From Siphonodentalium dalli (lineage: Eukaryota > Mollusca > Scaphopoda > Gadilida > Siphonodentaliidae): DNA of 64,000 nt. The DNA is taken from positions 69,503,042 to 69,567,041 of the forward strand of contig CP136065.1 in assembly GCA_032622095.1 (NCBI GenBank), read 5' to 3'. Made by a program: the position numbers and the translations under genes. The first letter of the stretch is position 1; each line of letters starts with the position of its first letter. Shown here one piece after another: positions 12,757 through 24,400 of this stretch. Under the pieces are notes generated by a model that searched no databases, was not told the origin of the DNA, and worked only from the letters and a program-made list of their open reading frames with translations.

Positions 12757-14279
12757 TTGGTTGCGCCAGGCGGGCATGCTGCTCCAATAACGTCTGTTGA
12801 CTCGTGGACCGATGCTTTTCTCACTTTCGTTTCGGTATACCTCGACGTTCACCCTGAATCGTCGGCCCAGCCCCTTTTGCGTTACCTGCGCACCATTCGT
12901 TGGGCGGCGGCTAAATGTGGGGGATCTGTCTGGCGGGTGTACGATCCCCAATTTCGGTTGAAGTGGGATGAAAATACAGCTACTCCTTGGGAGACCATCG
13001 ACCCTAACATTTGGCTGCTGGTCATGACGCCCCAGGTTCGGCAACCTCCGCAGCCGACTCCGCCCCCGGTTCGTGCCTCCGGGCGTGTAGATTTTTTTCC
13101 CACGCGTCCGGGCCATCCCAGTCCCGTCTGTTTTGAACTCAACGCCGGCCTCTGCTCCTGGCCAAACTGTCGTTTCGACACATCTGCAACATCTGCTCAG
13201 AGCCTCATGCCGCAACCGCTGCCCATGGACAAGACTTTCGTCGCTCAGCCCGCGACGGTCGCCAGCCACGTCTACCAGCTCACCCCTTCCGCCATTAATC
13301 TTGTCTATTTGTGTTGGTGGCTTAGGAAGTACCCTCACCACCAAGCCGCGCGGGAACTCCGGTTCGGTTTTACTCGTGGTTTTTCGGCTCAATTATACTG
13401 GCCCGCGTATGCAACTGACGCTCCGAACCTCAAGTCTGCTCGTGACCGTCCCGAGGTCGTCCGGGAAAAGATCCTTAAGGAAGGTCGCATTGCTGGTCCT
13501 TTCTGCGCTCGTCCAATTCCATCGCTCCGCGTGTCGCCGCTTGGACTGGTGCCTAAACATGAACCCGACTCATTCCGTCGCATCCATCACCTCTCCTATC
13601 CGGCAGGCCAGTCGCTCAATGATCATATTCCGCGCGAATTCACTGTCACATATACCAGTTTTGACGCTGCTGTTGCCACCATCCGGTCCCTTGGGACCGG
13701 GACATTGCTCGCGCGCAGGGATTTAGAGGCTGCATATCGTAATCTTCGCATCTACCCGGGCGATTTCGATCAACTTGGTTTTAAACTGGACGACATGTTT
13801 TATTTCGACAACTGCTTACCTTTCGGCTGCAGCGTGTCGTGCGCAACTTTTGAAAAATTCTCAACATTTTTGGAATGGGTTGTTAAGCAGCGGTCCGGCA
13901 ACCCACACATCTTGTACTACTGCGATGACTTCCTGTTCTGTGGTCCGCCAGCCACGTCCCAGGCCTCGGACAGTCTTGACATGTTTCATCGCGTTTGCTC
14001 TGGTCTTGGCGTACCTATTGCTCATGATAAAACGGTCTCGCCCACCTCGAAGCTCTGCTACCTTGGTCTCGCACTCGATACGTTGGCTAACGCGGTGCGT
14101 CTCCCTGCTGAGAAGCTCACAGCTATTCAGTCCACAATCTCTCTGGCTTTGCGCTGCCGTAAAATCTCGGTCGTGAACTACAGTCGCTCATTGGCTCATT
14201 ACCATTTGCGTGCAAGGCGGTTCGTCCGGGCCGCCCAATTTGTCGTCGCCTGATTGATGCCCTGCAGGGATTTTTCTAA
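12757..14279 (+). pseudogene. Ngaro Gag C-terminus and reverse transcriptase
   Basis: An open frame runs 12757-14253 (no clear ATG; it opens after a TAA at 12751). Residues 1-150 resemble the Gag-like part of Ngaro polyproteins, with the Cys pattern CFELNAGLCSWPNC. Reverse transcriptase follows: motif A in RRDLEAAYRN, motif B in LPFGCSVSCATF, and catalytic YYCDDF at about 13916-13933. Near 14171 the frame changes: LQSLIG and AVRPGRP, the usual end of this domain, are read one base out of phase and continue to a TAA at 14277. The catalytic Asp residues are intact. RT would copy the element RNA to cDNA. Confidence 0.88.
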
Positions 14280-14830
14280 GCCGAATCACAAAATCCGAAT
14301 TACTTCTGGCATGTGCCGATCTGGCCACGTGGTTACAGTTCTTCACGTCATTCAATGGGATCTACCTTTTCCCTTCTGCGACCTGGCTCCATGATACCGA
14401 CATCAATTTCCACATGGACGCTTGTGGTCAGTCCGGCGGCTTTGGCGCTTATTTCAACGGCCTTTGGGCTTTTGGCACGTGGCCCCTTCCTTGGCATGCT
14501 TTGGGCCTGACCCGCAATATGGGTGTCCTCGAGATGTTCCCCGTCTTAGTGGCATCAGCGTCTGGGGCGTCGCCTCCGAAATCATCGCCTCCATTTACAC
14601 TGTGATAACATTACCGTGGTCCGCGCCATCAACTACCAAACTTCCAAATGCAAGCCGCTCATGGCCCTGTTGCGCCAGCTGGTCCTGCTGCTCCTGTCTC
14701 ACAACATCTCCTTGCGTGCTTCATGTATCGCGTCTCGTGATAATGCTCTCGCTGACAGCCTCTCTCGTTTCCAGATGAAACGTTTCCGTCAACTGGCGCT
14801 GTCCGCCGCCCGAACGCCAACACCATTTCC
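14280..14830 (+). pseudogene. Ngaro RNase H domain, frameshifted
   Basis: RNase H residues are visible in order: Asp in HMDACG (14417), Glu in VLEMFP (14531), Asp in CDNITV (14604) and a final Asp in ALADSLSRF (14754). The first two are in one frame and the last two in another, so a frame change falls between 14533 and 14604. The domain degrades the RNA strand of RNA-DNA hybrids during reverse transcription. Its position directly after RT matches Ngaro order. Confidence 0.8.
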
Positions 14831-14833
14831 CAG

Positions 14834-15167
14834 GTGCCTGTGGACCTGCGTCGACATGTAACGCTGCTTTTGACGTCCTCCCGGGCGCCATATACTCACC
14901 GCACGTATCGCACCGCCATACAGGCTTATCTCGTTTTCGCACACCGGCATCGCTTGGCCGTTTTCTGGCCGCTCCCGGAACACGCTATCGTCGGGTTTAT
15001 CGCGGGGCTTCATCGCTCCCGGCATTCTGCTTCAACCTTTTCCACCATTTCGTTCGGGTAGTGCTACCTATCTGGCGGATCTGGGCACCCCTTACCATGC
15101 CTTCCTCCGCCGGGGTCGTTGGCGGTCTGATGTTTGTCGTCGATTCATCCACTCAACATCTGCTTAG
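14834..15167 (+). pseudogene. Tyrosine recombinase, internally deleted
   Basis: From 14834 the frame encodes the N-terminal core-binding domain (APYTHRTYRTAIQAYLVFA and IVGFIAGLH). At about 15041 it jumps, in another frame, to the C-terminal end of the catalytic domain: the HxxR region near 15045-15059, then GRWRSD and RRFIH to a TAG near 15165. The roughly 150-200 residues that normally lie between, including the first catalytic Arg, are absent. At 15144-15146 a Phe codon stands where the nucleophilic Tyr is expected. The protein cannot be an active recombinase as written. Confidence 0.75.
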
Positions 15168-15169
15168 TC

Positions 15170-15759
15170 TCGTTTCAGTAGCCAGTATCTGGGTCTTGGG
15201 TTCGTCCCACGTCTACTGGGCTCACCAGCGTGCTGTGCGGCGTCCTGTTGGCCAACATCTCCAGCTGTCCAGCCACGGCGCTTCTGTTCGATGGATCTGC
15301 ACTCGTGGGATGCTGTGGGGCGATTTCCACGCCCGTTCGCCCGGGAGCTCGCCGCTTGTCCGCAGTCTCGGCATCCTACCCACATCATCCAGCTTGGCTC
15401 GAACGACCTCACAGCCGGTGGGTACCGTGAATTACATGCCAATGTTAAGCGGGAACTTTCATAGGTGCATGAATCGTTGCCTGACTGCACCCTTATTTGG
15501 TCACAAGTATTCCCGCGCCGCTATTGGCACAACGCCCATCGCCCGAGTATTGGTGCTCGCCAGCGCCGGGACTTTATCCAACGCATGTTGGGCTTTGTCT
15601 TACATCACGGGGGTCGTGGCATCAAGCACCCAGCCATTTGCGCTTCGTTCAGATGGGATCCATCTCTCCCCCGTCGGCAACAATATCTATCTGAATAGTC
15701 TCCGGGGCGCCCTGGAGACCTTCCTGGCATCTGACACTATGGTTTTCCCGGTGGTTTAA
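15170..15759 (+). pseudogene. Ngaro SGNH/GDSL-type hydrolase domain
   Basis: Three SGNH blocks are visible. Block I is WVLGSSHV (Ser at 15202-15207), block III is LGSNDL (15393-15410), and block V is DGIHLS with the Asp-x-x-His pair (15652-15663) followed by PVGNNIYLN. Block III lies in a different frame from blocks I and V, and that frame has a TAG at 15462 before continuing through LIWSQVFPRR. SGNH hydrolase domains downstream of the recombinase are known in animal Ngaro elements; their role in transposition is not established. At least two frame changes plus one stop are present. Confidence 0.85.
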
Positions 15760-15993
15760 CTGTTTCATTGCTGTAATTGGGCATGGAGCTCCTGGTTTGG
15801 GGGAGTGCTGCGCACTCTATGGCGGTCCTGCAGATGGTGGTAGTGGTAGTGTCGCCATAGCGTTATAACCTGTCTGGTAACTTTGATGGGTGGCTTATCA
15901 ATAGTAGCTTAATATGTTTATGACTGCGCAGTCATCTTATGCTTATTCGAGAGTGCTCTCGAACTGTAGCCTGAGTGTAATATTCCAGGCCGT

Positions 15994-16398
15994 TGCTTAG
16001 CCATAGGGAGTTGGGCTGTCCAGTGGTCTCTACTGCCATTCCTGCGTCGCACTCGTTGGGCTTCTCCCTGTTGGCCGTGTGTGCTTATTGCTTAGGGCGC
16101 CTCATAGCAATTCTTGGGCGCCGGCTCCGAATCGTACCTTAGCTCGTCGGGCCATGCTCATGCCTGCGCTGTACAGCAGTATTTCTTCAGCGTTCTCTGC
16201 TTCGGCTTCTCGTCAGAGCGAAGGCTCTGCTTAATTGGTTTTCCATGCGTATGGGCTATCTGCAGGACAAGCTTATAATGTTGCATTAAAGCTGAGATCA
16301 TACCCCACTCATGTGTTGTCGTTTAAATATTCCGTGCAGTAGTGGCAGGGCTGTCACTGGTGGGGGTAGTGTCTCTTGGATCTGAGTGATCACATAAT
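15994..16398 (+). repeat. Ngaro split direct repeat B1
   Basis: This 405-bp segment (tgcttagccatagggag to gagtgatcacataat) appears identical to B2 at 16825-17229. It joins A2 directly, so the B1/A2 junction at 16398/16399 reproduces the sequence expected at the closure point of a circular intermediate. Confidence 0.95.
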
Positions 16399-16595
16399 GC
16401 ACCCAGGGCCGATAAGGTTCGGGGTGATTTATGTGGTTCTTTGATCCTGTCATCCGGCAGACATTCCGGATTTTCGGTACGATCCGTTCCGTATCGGCCG
16501 AACTTAAAAGTCCGCATTTTACATCCGCCCGGAATGCTGCCTCCTTCCGGTAACTGAAAAAAGCAATTCACTCTTGAATTATATGCATCGCGCTC
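16399..16595 (+). repeat. Ngaro split direct repeat A2
   Basis: 197-bp copy of A1, abutting B1. Confidence 0.95.
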
Positions 16596-16824
16596 CCTCC
16601 CTCCCCCCCTTGGAGCTCCATGCCCCGCTTTGTTCGGCGTCCCGAGTGGCACGCCATATTCATTGTTCTGTGATGCCTGTTTTGTTTTGGGCCTAGGGCC
16701 CTGTGTGTTTGCATCTCGTTGCTGCTGTTTGTTTTCCCTTTCAGGTGCTGTGTCATCAGTGCCATTGATCCAACCTTGGTGCGTCCTGCAGGGGTAACTT
16801 TGGTGTTACCTGCCCATACCACGG

Positions 16825-17229
16825 TGCTTAGCCATAGGGAGTTGGGCTGTCCAGTGGTCTCTACTGCCATTCCTGCGTCGCACTCGTTGGGCTTCTCCCT
16901 GTTGGCCGTGTGTGCTTATTGCTTAGGGCGCCTCATAGCAATTCTTGGGCGCCGGCTCCGAATCGTACCTTAGCTCGTCGGGCCATGCTCATGCCTGCGC
17001 TGTACAGCAGTATTTCTTCAGCGTTCTCTGCTTCGGCTTCTCGTCAGAGCGAAGGCTCTGCTTAATTGGTTTTCCATGCGTATGGGCTATCTGCAGGACA
17101 AGCTTATAATGTTGCATTAAAGCTGAGATCATACCCCACTCATGTGTTGTCGTTTAAATATTCCGTGCAGTAGTGGCAGGGCTGTCACTGGTGGGGGTAG
17201 TGTCTCTTGGATCTGAGTGATCACATAAT
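16825..17229 (+). repeat. Ngaro split direct repeat B2
   Basis: 405-bp copy of B1. Its last bases, cataat, form the right edge of the insertion; the following actctgaatc matches the empty site at 7411. Confidence 0.95.
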
Positions 17230-19737
17230 ACTCTGAATCACAAATATACCCCAACATGCAACAAAATGTAAAAATTCATTGTGAAGTGACAAGTAACTGT
17301 TCAAGTAGACTTGAAAGGTCAGTAAATATTTTGGGGTCGCATACATATAAAATCAGTGTTTTATTTTGGAACTGGGTCATCATGAAGATACTACAACCTG
17401 TAATACAATATTCAAATTCCTGTGAAATGACAAATAAATGGTAAAGTAAGCTTGAACACCCAGAAAATATGTTCTGGGTGTATAAATGTACCTGCATTTA
17501 TACTTGTACAAATCCTAGCTTATGCTACGAGACTGATAAGCTGCTCATGCAGGCCACCTGCTTATCTAATGCAACTAAGGGTGAATTTACACTGTGTATA
17601 GATCTGTATACAGATCTGTATGAAGTCACGTGTCGTGCATTGCTGTCATTACAACACGATGACTGATAGTGAACGCGCGCTGACCAGTACTCTGGTAATT
17701 GACAACTCACTAGGAGTCGTTTCAGTTTAGGCCAGACATAAAAATGGATCAACTACCAGCAGACAACAGCGATTTGGTATGTGCCGTGTCAGCATATATA
17801 TATAGGTCTCCTGTTTGAAACCATCTGAGAGGTGGTCATTTTGGATTGGTATGGAGTGGGTATCCATGCTACAACACCCTGTATTTTACCAAATGTAGCA
17901 AAATTTCCAACTGATGACAATTCTAATGACAATGTTGACCAAATGTAGGACAATACTGTTTTTATTAAATTAACTAGCAGTTTTGACAGGCCGCGGGGAG
18001 GGACCAGGCACAATCTTTCCATATAAGGTAGGAAATTATGCAAATATTGGTCAGAAAACAATACTACAAAATGTGTGAAAATCCAACTACAATATCATTT
18101 TCAACCTATTGTTGGTTTGGAAATTACAACTAATATTTTGTCAGGTATGAAATTTCCAACTGTTGAACATTTTTACCAAAGTTGGGGTGAGACACCCCTC
18201 ACCCCCGGTTGACATGTCCCTGTCCATCTTGAATATACGAAATACATGGGTTGAAATGACAACGAAAACTGTAACACATTATTCGCCAAGCCCGAGTAAC
18301 AATTAATCAAAACAGATTTGCCTGTCGCAATGCTTCGGTGTTGAACCTGACGTATAGCGGACACGATTTTTGCTCACAGGGACGAATACCGTTTTCTTTC
18401 TGTGTGCATTTCTATATCAACCCGGGGTCAATACTATGAAACTTTATCTTTGTAAGAATCTACAATTGTTTGTAAGAAATAACAATTTATCATTCCGCCA
18501 ATACTATGAACCTACGATTACAAACATAAATCACAAATAGTACGTGTTCTTTGTATTTACAAATATCTCCAATCACAAAGAATGTTCGAGTACTATGAAA
18601 CATAATTTTTCAGTTTTCGCACCCTTAACCCGGATAATATATCCATCTATGATACGCAGGGACGTGGCGACAAGGGGTCGATTCACCCACTCGTGAAAAT
18701 ATTTTGTCAGCTGGAAATCTCAAGTACAACCCACATGCAGGGACGTCGCGACAAGGGGTTTGGGTTATGTTTCTCGCCCCAAACATTTTATCAACACGTT
18801 CAACAGCTGGAAATTTAATACCTGAATCAACATGAATTGGAAATTTTACAACAACAATATGTTGAACTTGTTCTGTTATTTTGTTTTTCCAACAATTTAT
18901 TAGGGGGTATGTGTTTGTTTTAGACCAACATTTGCATATTTACCTCCTTTGGTCAAAAGTTTGGATTGAAATGGCCTATATTTAGAAATTGTCTAACCTT
19001 AGGAGATCAGCTTGGATGTGAGGTAGCAGTATGTGTTCCTTGTAACTACTGAAATTACCCAATTTATTGAAAGTTTCAACGTTAAGGAACTTGTCTAGAG
19101 TGTCTATATAGGGTGTCAAACATAAATTGTCGATTTTCACATCCTTAAACCGGAGCATATAACCATCTGATTCGCAGGGATGTAGCCCCCTTATGAAAAT
19201 GTGTTATCAATGGAAATCTCATAAACAGGGACATGGCGATAGTGGTCTTGGGAACACGATGCCTGGCACATTCTTCCAGAGATACTGCCTTTTGGTAATT
19301 GGTTAGAGACATTTCGTTGTTGTTGTCTTGATCAAGTATAGTTTATAAATGACAAATAAATAAAAATGACGCGTGTTCCCAATGTGAGTATGATTTTTCG
19401 CTCAAGAAAGCATTGCGAGGTAAATGATACTCATGCATGGTCATGGGCGGATTATCATTTGAGTTTCAATCGTCGACGCGAATGCATTTGGTCACGGTAA
19501 AGGACACGAATACGAAGATGCAAGCACAGTTTTCACAAATGACTAGAGCATAAATGCAGTGACGTGGCAAGATGTTCTCTTTGATGCGCCAACGTCGATA
19601 TCCAACTGTATCCCCATCCCTCAATTAGAAACTTCTGTTTCTGTGAAATGTAATTGTTTACCCCGGTTGGCTTCTGATTTTCAAGCTGTAACAGTAAGTT
19701 GTCCACCCCCATGGGTTGGACATATTGATTAAATATG

Positions 19738-20040
19738 ACTAACTTAGTGTTAGTCACAAACATTTTGAGTAACTTTGGTCAAGTATTGGAATTATTTGCA
19801 CATAATTTAGCAACTTTAGTTTTCGCCTTCCAATTGACTAAGAAAAGTTATGACTAAATCCTGCCAATTTTGACTAATTAGTCGTTTGGATCCCCATTTC
19901 TTAGTCGTTATGACTAACATCATCCTAGTTATTTTGATTAATGTTATGCCTCAGTCATGTTGTCTGAACTAAATCAGTCATATCCTGAGGAAAAACATTT
20001 GACTAACATATGTTAGTCATATTGACTAACTTTTGTTATC
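19738..20040. repeat. TGACTAA/TTAGTCA-rich repeat tract
   Basis: Roughly a dozen irregularly spaced tgactaa or ttagtca words occur on both strands. A similar tract is at 30478-30625. It has no strict period and no coding signal. Confidence 0.6.
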
Positions 20041-20239
20041 AGCGTAGAAAAATTAAAATACTTTCCTCTTGATATACGATTCCATCGCTATGTGGAATTT
20101 ATAGGCATTTTGTTTATTCAAAGGGTGCATATGGAAATTATAGGATGGACACCCCATCGCCAAACTGAGCCCATATAGCCACGTCCCTATCTAGATATAT
20201 TATAAGATATCTGAGCAGTTTGAAATTATAAAATGACCA

Positions 20240-20540
20240 CCACTCCTATTGGTTTGGTTTGGTTCATTAGGGTTTATCGTCGTTCTAGCCGCTATGCCAC
20301 ACACGACGTTGTCAATTTTACGGGTGGAGGAAAGACCACACAGAGGCTTGATTTCCCCGAGAAATCGTCTCACTGCGTGTAGAAACCACCGACCCCCCGG
20401 AAAACAACTGACAAACTTGCCCAGATACACGATTCCGGTCACCCTCCATATGACGGGGTTCGAATCAGCTTAGTCAGCGCTGGACGGCCTGTGACGGTGT
20501 AATGCATCTGGAACGACTGGACCACCGGGGGCCCCCCACC
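20240..20540 (-). mobile_element. tRNA-derived SINE candidate, minus strand
   Basis: On the minus strand an A-box-like ggtggtccagtcgttcc is followed some 55 bases later by a B-box-like gattcgaacccc. About 200 bp of body follows and ends in aaccaaaccaaacc. A pol III promoter head plus a short simple-repeat tail is the standard SINE layout. The tRNA head is degenerate, so the source tRNA cannot be named. Confidence 0.55.
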
Positions 20541-21420
20541 ACTCCTATAACCGATACCATTAGCACGTCCCTGCTTCGATACACCCCCCCCCGATACAAT
20601 GAAGCCACGTTACTGCCTCGATGTGTTATAATAAGAGTAGCGGATCAGTTTGAAATCATAGGATGGTCACAATATATATAATGCTATACCATCAAAATAA
20701 TATTTTATTTTCACAAACTGAATGGTTGTAAATTTGTAATTTGTAAAAACAATGATACCAAATTGGTTGTAGTACTCGTTATTACACTGACTTGTACTTA
20801 CATACACACACTACAAACGAACAGTTTATTTGTTAACTTTGCGCAGACAAGTGGTCATCAACTTAGCAATCCGTGAACCGATTGGATAGCTCTGATAAGT
20901 GATCACCTCTCAACTTATGATTGGTTATTTCTTTGGTAACTTTGGCTTGGCGTGATTCAATATATTGTGAATAACTCACAGGCAAAGCTTTGTCCGTAAG
21001 CAATCTACAATAATCAACAGTAGATCTTTGTGAAATATGCGAGATTTTGTTAGCTCATCGTTTCATAGTACCGGCGTTATCACTATTCACAATATGATAG
21101 CACGCATTGTAATTTCCCCATATATATCGTTGTCAGTTATTTTATCTCTATATACATGTCCGTCTAATTTGAACTGGTATTCAGATAACATTGATAACGG
21201 GTGCATGGGAGCAGAGTGGTGAGTTAGTTTTTTCTAAGTTTTACAGCTGCCTTTTAGGGGTTTCACCTCTCGCCCAGTTTAAGGTATTACAATAATACGG
21301 CTAAATTTTCCCTGTACTATGAAACCACTGTGATAGTTAACACAAATTTGTAATTACAAATTAATAAATACAATTTGTATTTACAGGTATAAAATTGTTC
21401 ATAGTATTGACCCCCGTTCG

Positions 21421-24400
21421 CACTAGTCTGCGTGTAGATCTGTGTACAGTTCTGTAGCAGTGTAAATGCACCCTAAGCTGCAGTTAGATATGTACCACCT
21501 GAATGACAAAAAAATAATTGTCACTGCATATATCCCTAATTGTATATACAATGGTCATATTAATGATTTTGAAATCCTGATTGTAAGTACCTGACACATT
21601 TTGGTTATTAACAAATTGATGCATGGCGTATATGTCTTTGTTGATACCAAATTCCTTTGTGAACGCAACAACTTCTTAGCCAATCGATGGAACGATAAAT
21701 AACCAATCGTTATACTGAGAGTGGATCTCATGGTGGCAAATGGTTGTGAATTGTTTCCCGCGTATTCAACGGTATTCCGCTCAAATGCAAGAATTGTCTG
21801 CAAAATAACTGTTCTTAGTTGTTTACGATCAAATTGAAGTTATTTACAGTAAATATGTTTTGAATTAGCAAATAAAATATTACGGACAACACCGCGAGTT
21901 GTTTTTAAAAATTTGCATTGTTCTAAACATCTTTTTCTGAAGTCAATTCCTAGATTATGCCGTCACCGAGTAAATATCTGTCCTGAAAAAACAATATTAT
22001 TTTCTTTCAATATACCGATAATATATATATAAAATGTCCATTGGGCGCATATATAATCTAATTTTTATAACGATTAAAAAAAAATCCGAAGTTAGCCGAA
22101 GATTTTGTTGTAGACGAAGTCACGTGATCATCAGCCCGATCACGTGATTGTCACATGTAAACAGAAGCATAGCACGTGATCGATCACGTGGTAACTGATT
22201 GACAACGCATAGATACGCGACGGCGGTATTTGAAGTTTGCATGTAGTCGATCGCGGCCTTTGAAGATTGTCGCGTTATCACACTGCGAATGCAAAACTTC
22301 GCCGAAAACATCGCCTTTCTCGTAATTAAATGTCTTTATCGTGTTATTATTACTATTATTATATGTATCGCGATGTGTTGTTACTATAAAGCCATGCCCG
22401 TATATTATTCAGTTTTGCGCGCATTTATCTATATAAACGCGTGCTCGTGTTTATATATATGTTTTCGTTACCGGAATAGTCCAAGTTATATTATATATGC
22501 ATATCAACATTGCATATAAACGCGAAGACTTGCACAGTTATTAGGCAATTATCATCTCGTAAACATTTCCAGATGCCATTAGTCGTGTGTCAATAAAGAG
22601 CGTTTCGTTTTAATTTATCGTAACGCGGTAAAACAACACAAAATTGGTTTATTGCTGTCGGATTTAATCAATTATAATCAAGTCATTCATTACCAATATG
22701 ATATGATAAGTTCATTTTTCCTTGGTTATGAATCATGTATATATTTGGGCAATATGGTGTTTATATATATTTCGGAATATTGCTTCCCCCACCCCAAAAC
22801 AATCTAGCCGACTGTCACTGATGGAAATTCACTGCATCTATGCATGGTTATTGGCCTATAAAATTAGCACTCTAGCGATGCTGTCTATTGAATATCCAGG
22901 TCATAAATCGACCTCTAGGTGTCAATTACGCATAACAATAGGGTTATAAAATATATAAATGTTCGCCGTGGTTCGTTTAAACATCCAATCACATATAACA
23001 CTTTTTGAAGGAGGGATAATAATCCGGTTTAATATTGAATCACATATTCAAGTGCTCTTTATTCGCAATATATCGTAATAGTGAACGCTCTTTATTGTGT
23101 CAAGGTAAAGGGACTCGACTTAGAACAGTTGTTCTAGTGATTGTTTACTGATTACAACAATACAGGTCAATACATGTACATGAACTTCCGATATGCATGC
23201 TTTATATATCCTTCCATCATTGTCATAGCAATTTGCGCTTTATTAAACTCTTTTTATTCGTACCATATTAGGAAAACTCTTAACATGGAACGCTCTTTAT
23301 TGAGCCATGGTGAAGGAAATGGGGACTTAGAATAGTTGTCATCGTGAATTATTCATCAACATACTCCCCACTGCAATTGTATGTATTCGTAACCATGACT
23401 GACTCGTCAAATTAAACGCTCTTTATTTTGTATATGTAATCGGTTTCTGATTTTGCGCAACGAGTTTCCCACAGAAATCCTGCCAAATGTCACGTAAACG
23501 AACATCGTTTGGAAATGAATACAGCATATGCCTAACTGAGAGTCACTAGAATGAATGAATGATTGTAAATACGGGACACTCGGGGCATATATACGGAAAA
23601 TTAAAACAACATCGCGAACACGCACCCGAATAAAGTTCACATGCCGGCTCGTGTTTTTGCCAAGTTCACATGCCGGCGCGATGACAATTCACCATGTGTA
23701 CACAATGCTATTGATATGCCCCGCAGTAATTCCATTACACTCACGCGCTGATGTCGATTCCGGATTTTCCATCGCCATATATGTAGACATAATTAACTCC
23801 GACTCCGATTCCCTGTTTTTAATTAGTTTAATAATTACCTCGCTTGACGTCATGCGATGTTTTGCGACGGAGATAGCCGACAACCGGTGGTGGTATTATT
23901 TATTTATTTATTACGCGATTTTTATGGGACTTGGATCATTGTGATCACAAAAGGGGTGGCTTTCCGATAGAGTTTTGTTGTTTCATGAGGATAGAAATTG
24001 TAATATTTGCCAACCAGCATTGTAACTTGTTTAACTAATATTTAGACCTGACTTATTTTGATGGAGTTATTGCCCTTTTTCGATTAACAACAGATTACTT
24101 ACATTACCATAGGTGCAATTTTGGAAGTATTATGAACAGATTGTGTTCATTTTGAAATAGGTTTACGATAACAAACGCCCTACCGGCATCTTAACCTGTA
24201 TAATAATTGTGTGTACATATATGAAAATATCCCTTATTCATTTGCATGGGCGTATTTGGTGATTGGATACATATCTGATATGGTTATACTTGAACTATAA
24301 TTATCCTTGAACTTCTTATCCCCATCCTATATCACTGGATATTGTGGTGGGATATATCATCTGTCGACCAATGACATATATTTGATTACCCTTCTGACCT

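Larger units (their letters stand above)
11239..17229 (+). mobile_element. Ngaro-type tyrosine-recombinase retrotransposon
   Basis: This 5,991-bp GC-rich element lies in AT-rich DNA. It has split direct repeats in the order A1 (11239-11435), coding, B1 (15994-16398), A2 (16399-16595), linker (16596-16824), B2 (16825-17229). Comparison with the empty site in duplication unit 1 shows no target-site duplication; the target and element junctions share TAAT. That is expected of YR retrotransposons of the Ngaro/DIRS order, which insert through a circular intermediate by site-specific recombination. The coding order is basic Gag-like region, reverse transcriptase, RNase H, tyrosine recombinase, SGNH hydrolase; the hydrolase is typical of Ngaro. 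Coding regions are broken in several places. Confidence 0.93.
8372..18193. repeat. Tandem duplication, unit 2 (split by Ngaro)
   Basis: Second copy of 4545-8371, as 8372-11238 and 17230-18193. The intervening 5,991 bp is the Ngaro insertion. Differences from unit 1 are scattered substitutions (for example cctacgaat against cctatgaat near 9010). Either this is a recent tandem duplication or two haplotypes have been placed in series by the assembler. Confidence 0.9.
18424..21415. mobile_element. Possible large inverted-repeat element
   Basis: The left boundary ggggtcaatactatgaa at about 18424 faces its complement ttcatagtattgaccccc at about 21398. Further tactatgaaac motifs occur inside both ends (18590, 21310). 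This may be a degenerate DNA transposon of about 3 kb carrying a SINE (20240-20540). No transposase is recognisable and the ends are imperfect. The interior also carries dispersed cagggacgtggc motifs on both strands. Confidence 0.35.

Noticed and set aside
11239-17229. LTR retrotransposon interpretation of the terminal repeats
   Set aside because: The repeats are split (A1 ... B1A2 ... B2), there is no target duplication, and recombinase and SGNH motifs replace protease and DDE integrase.
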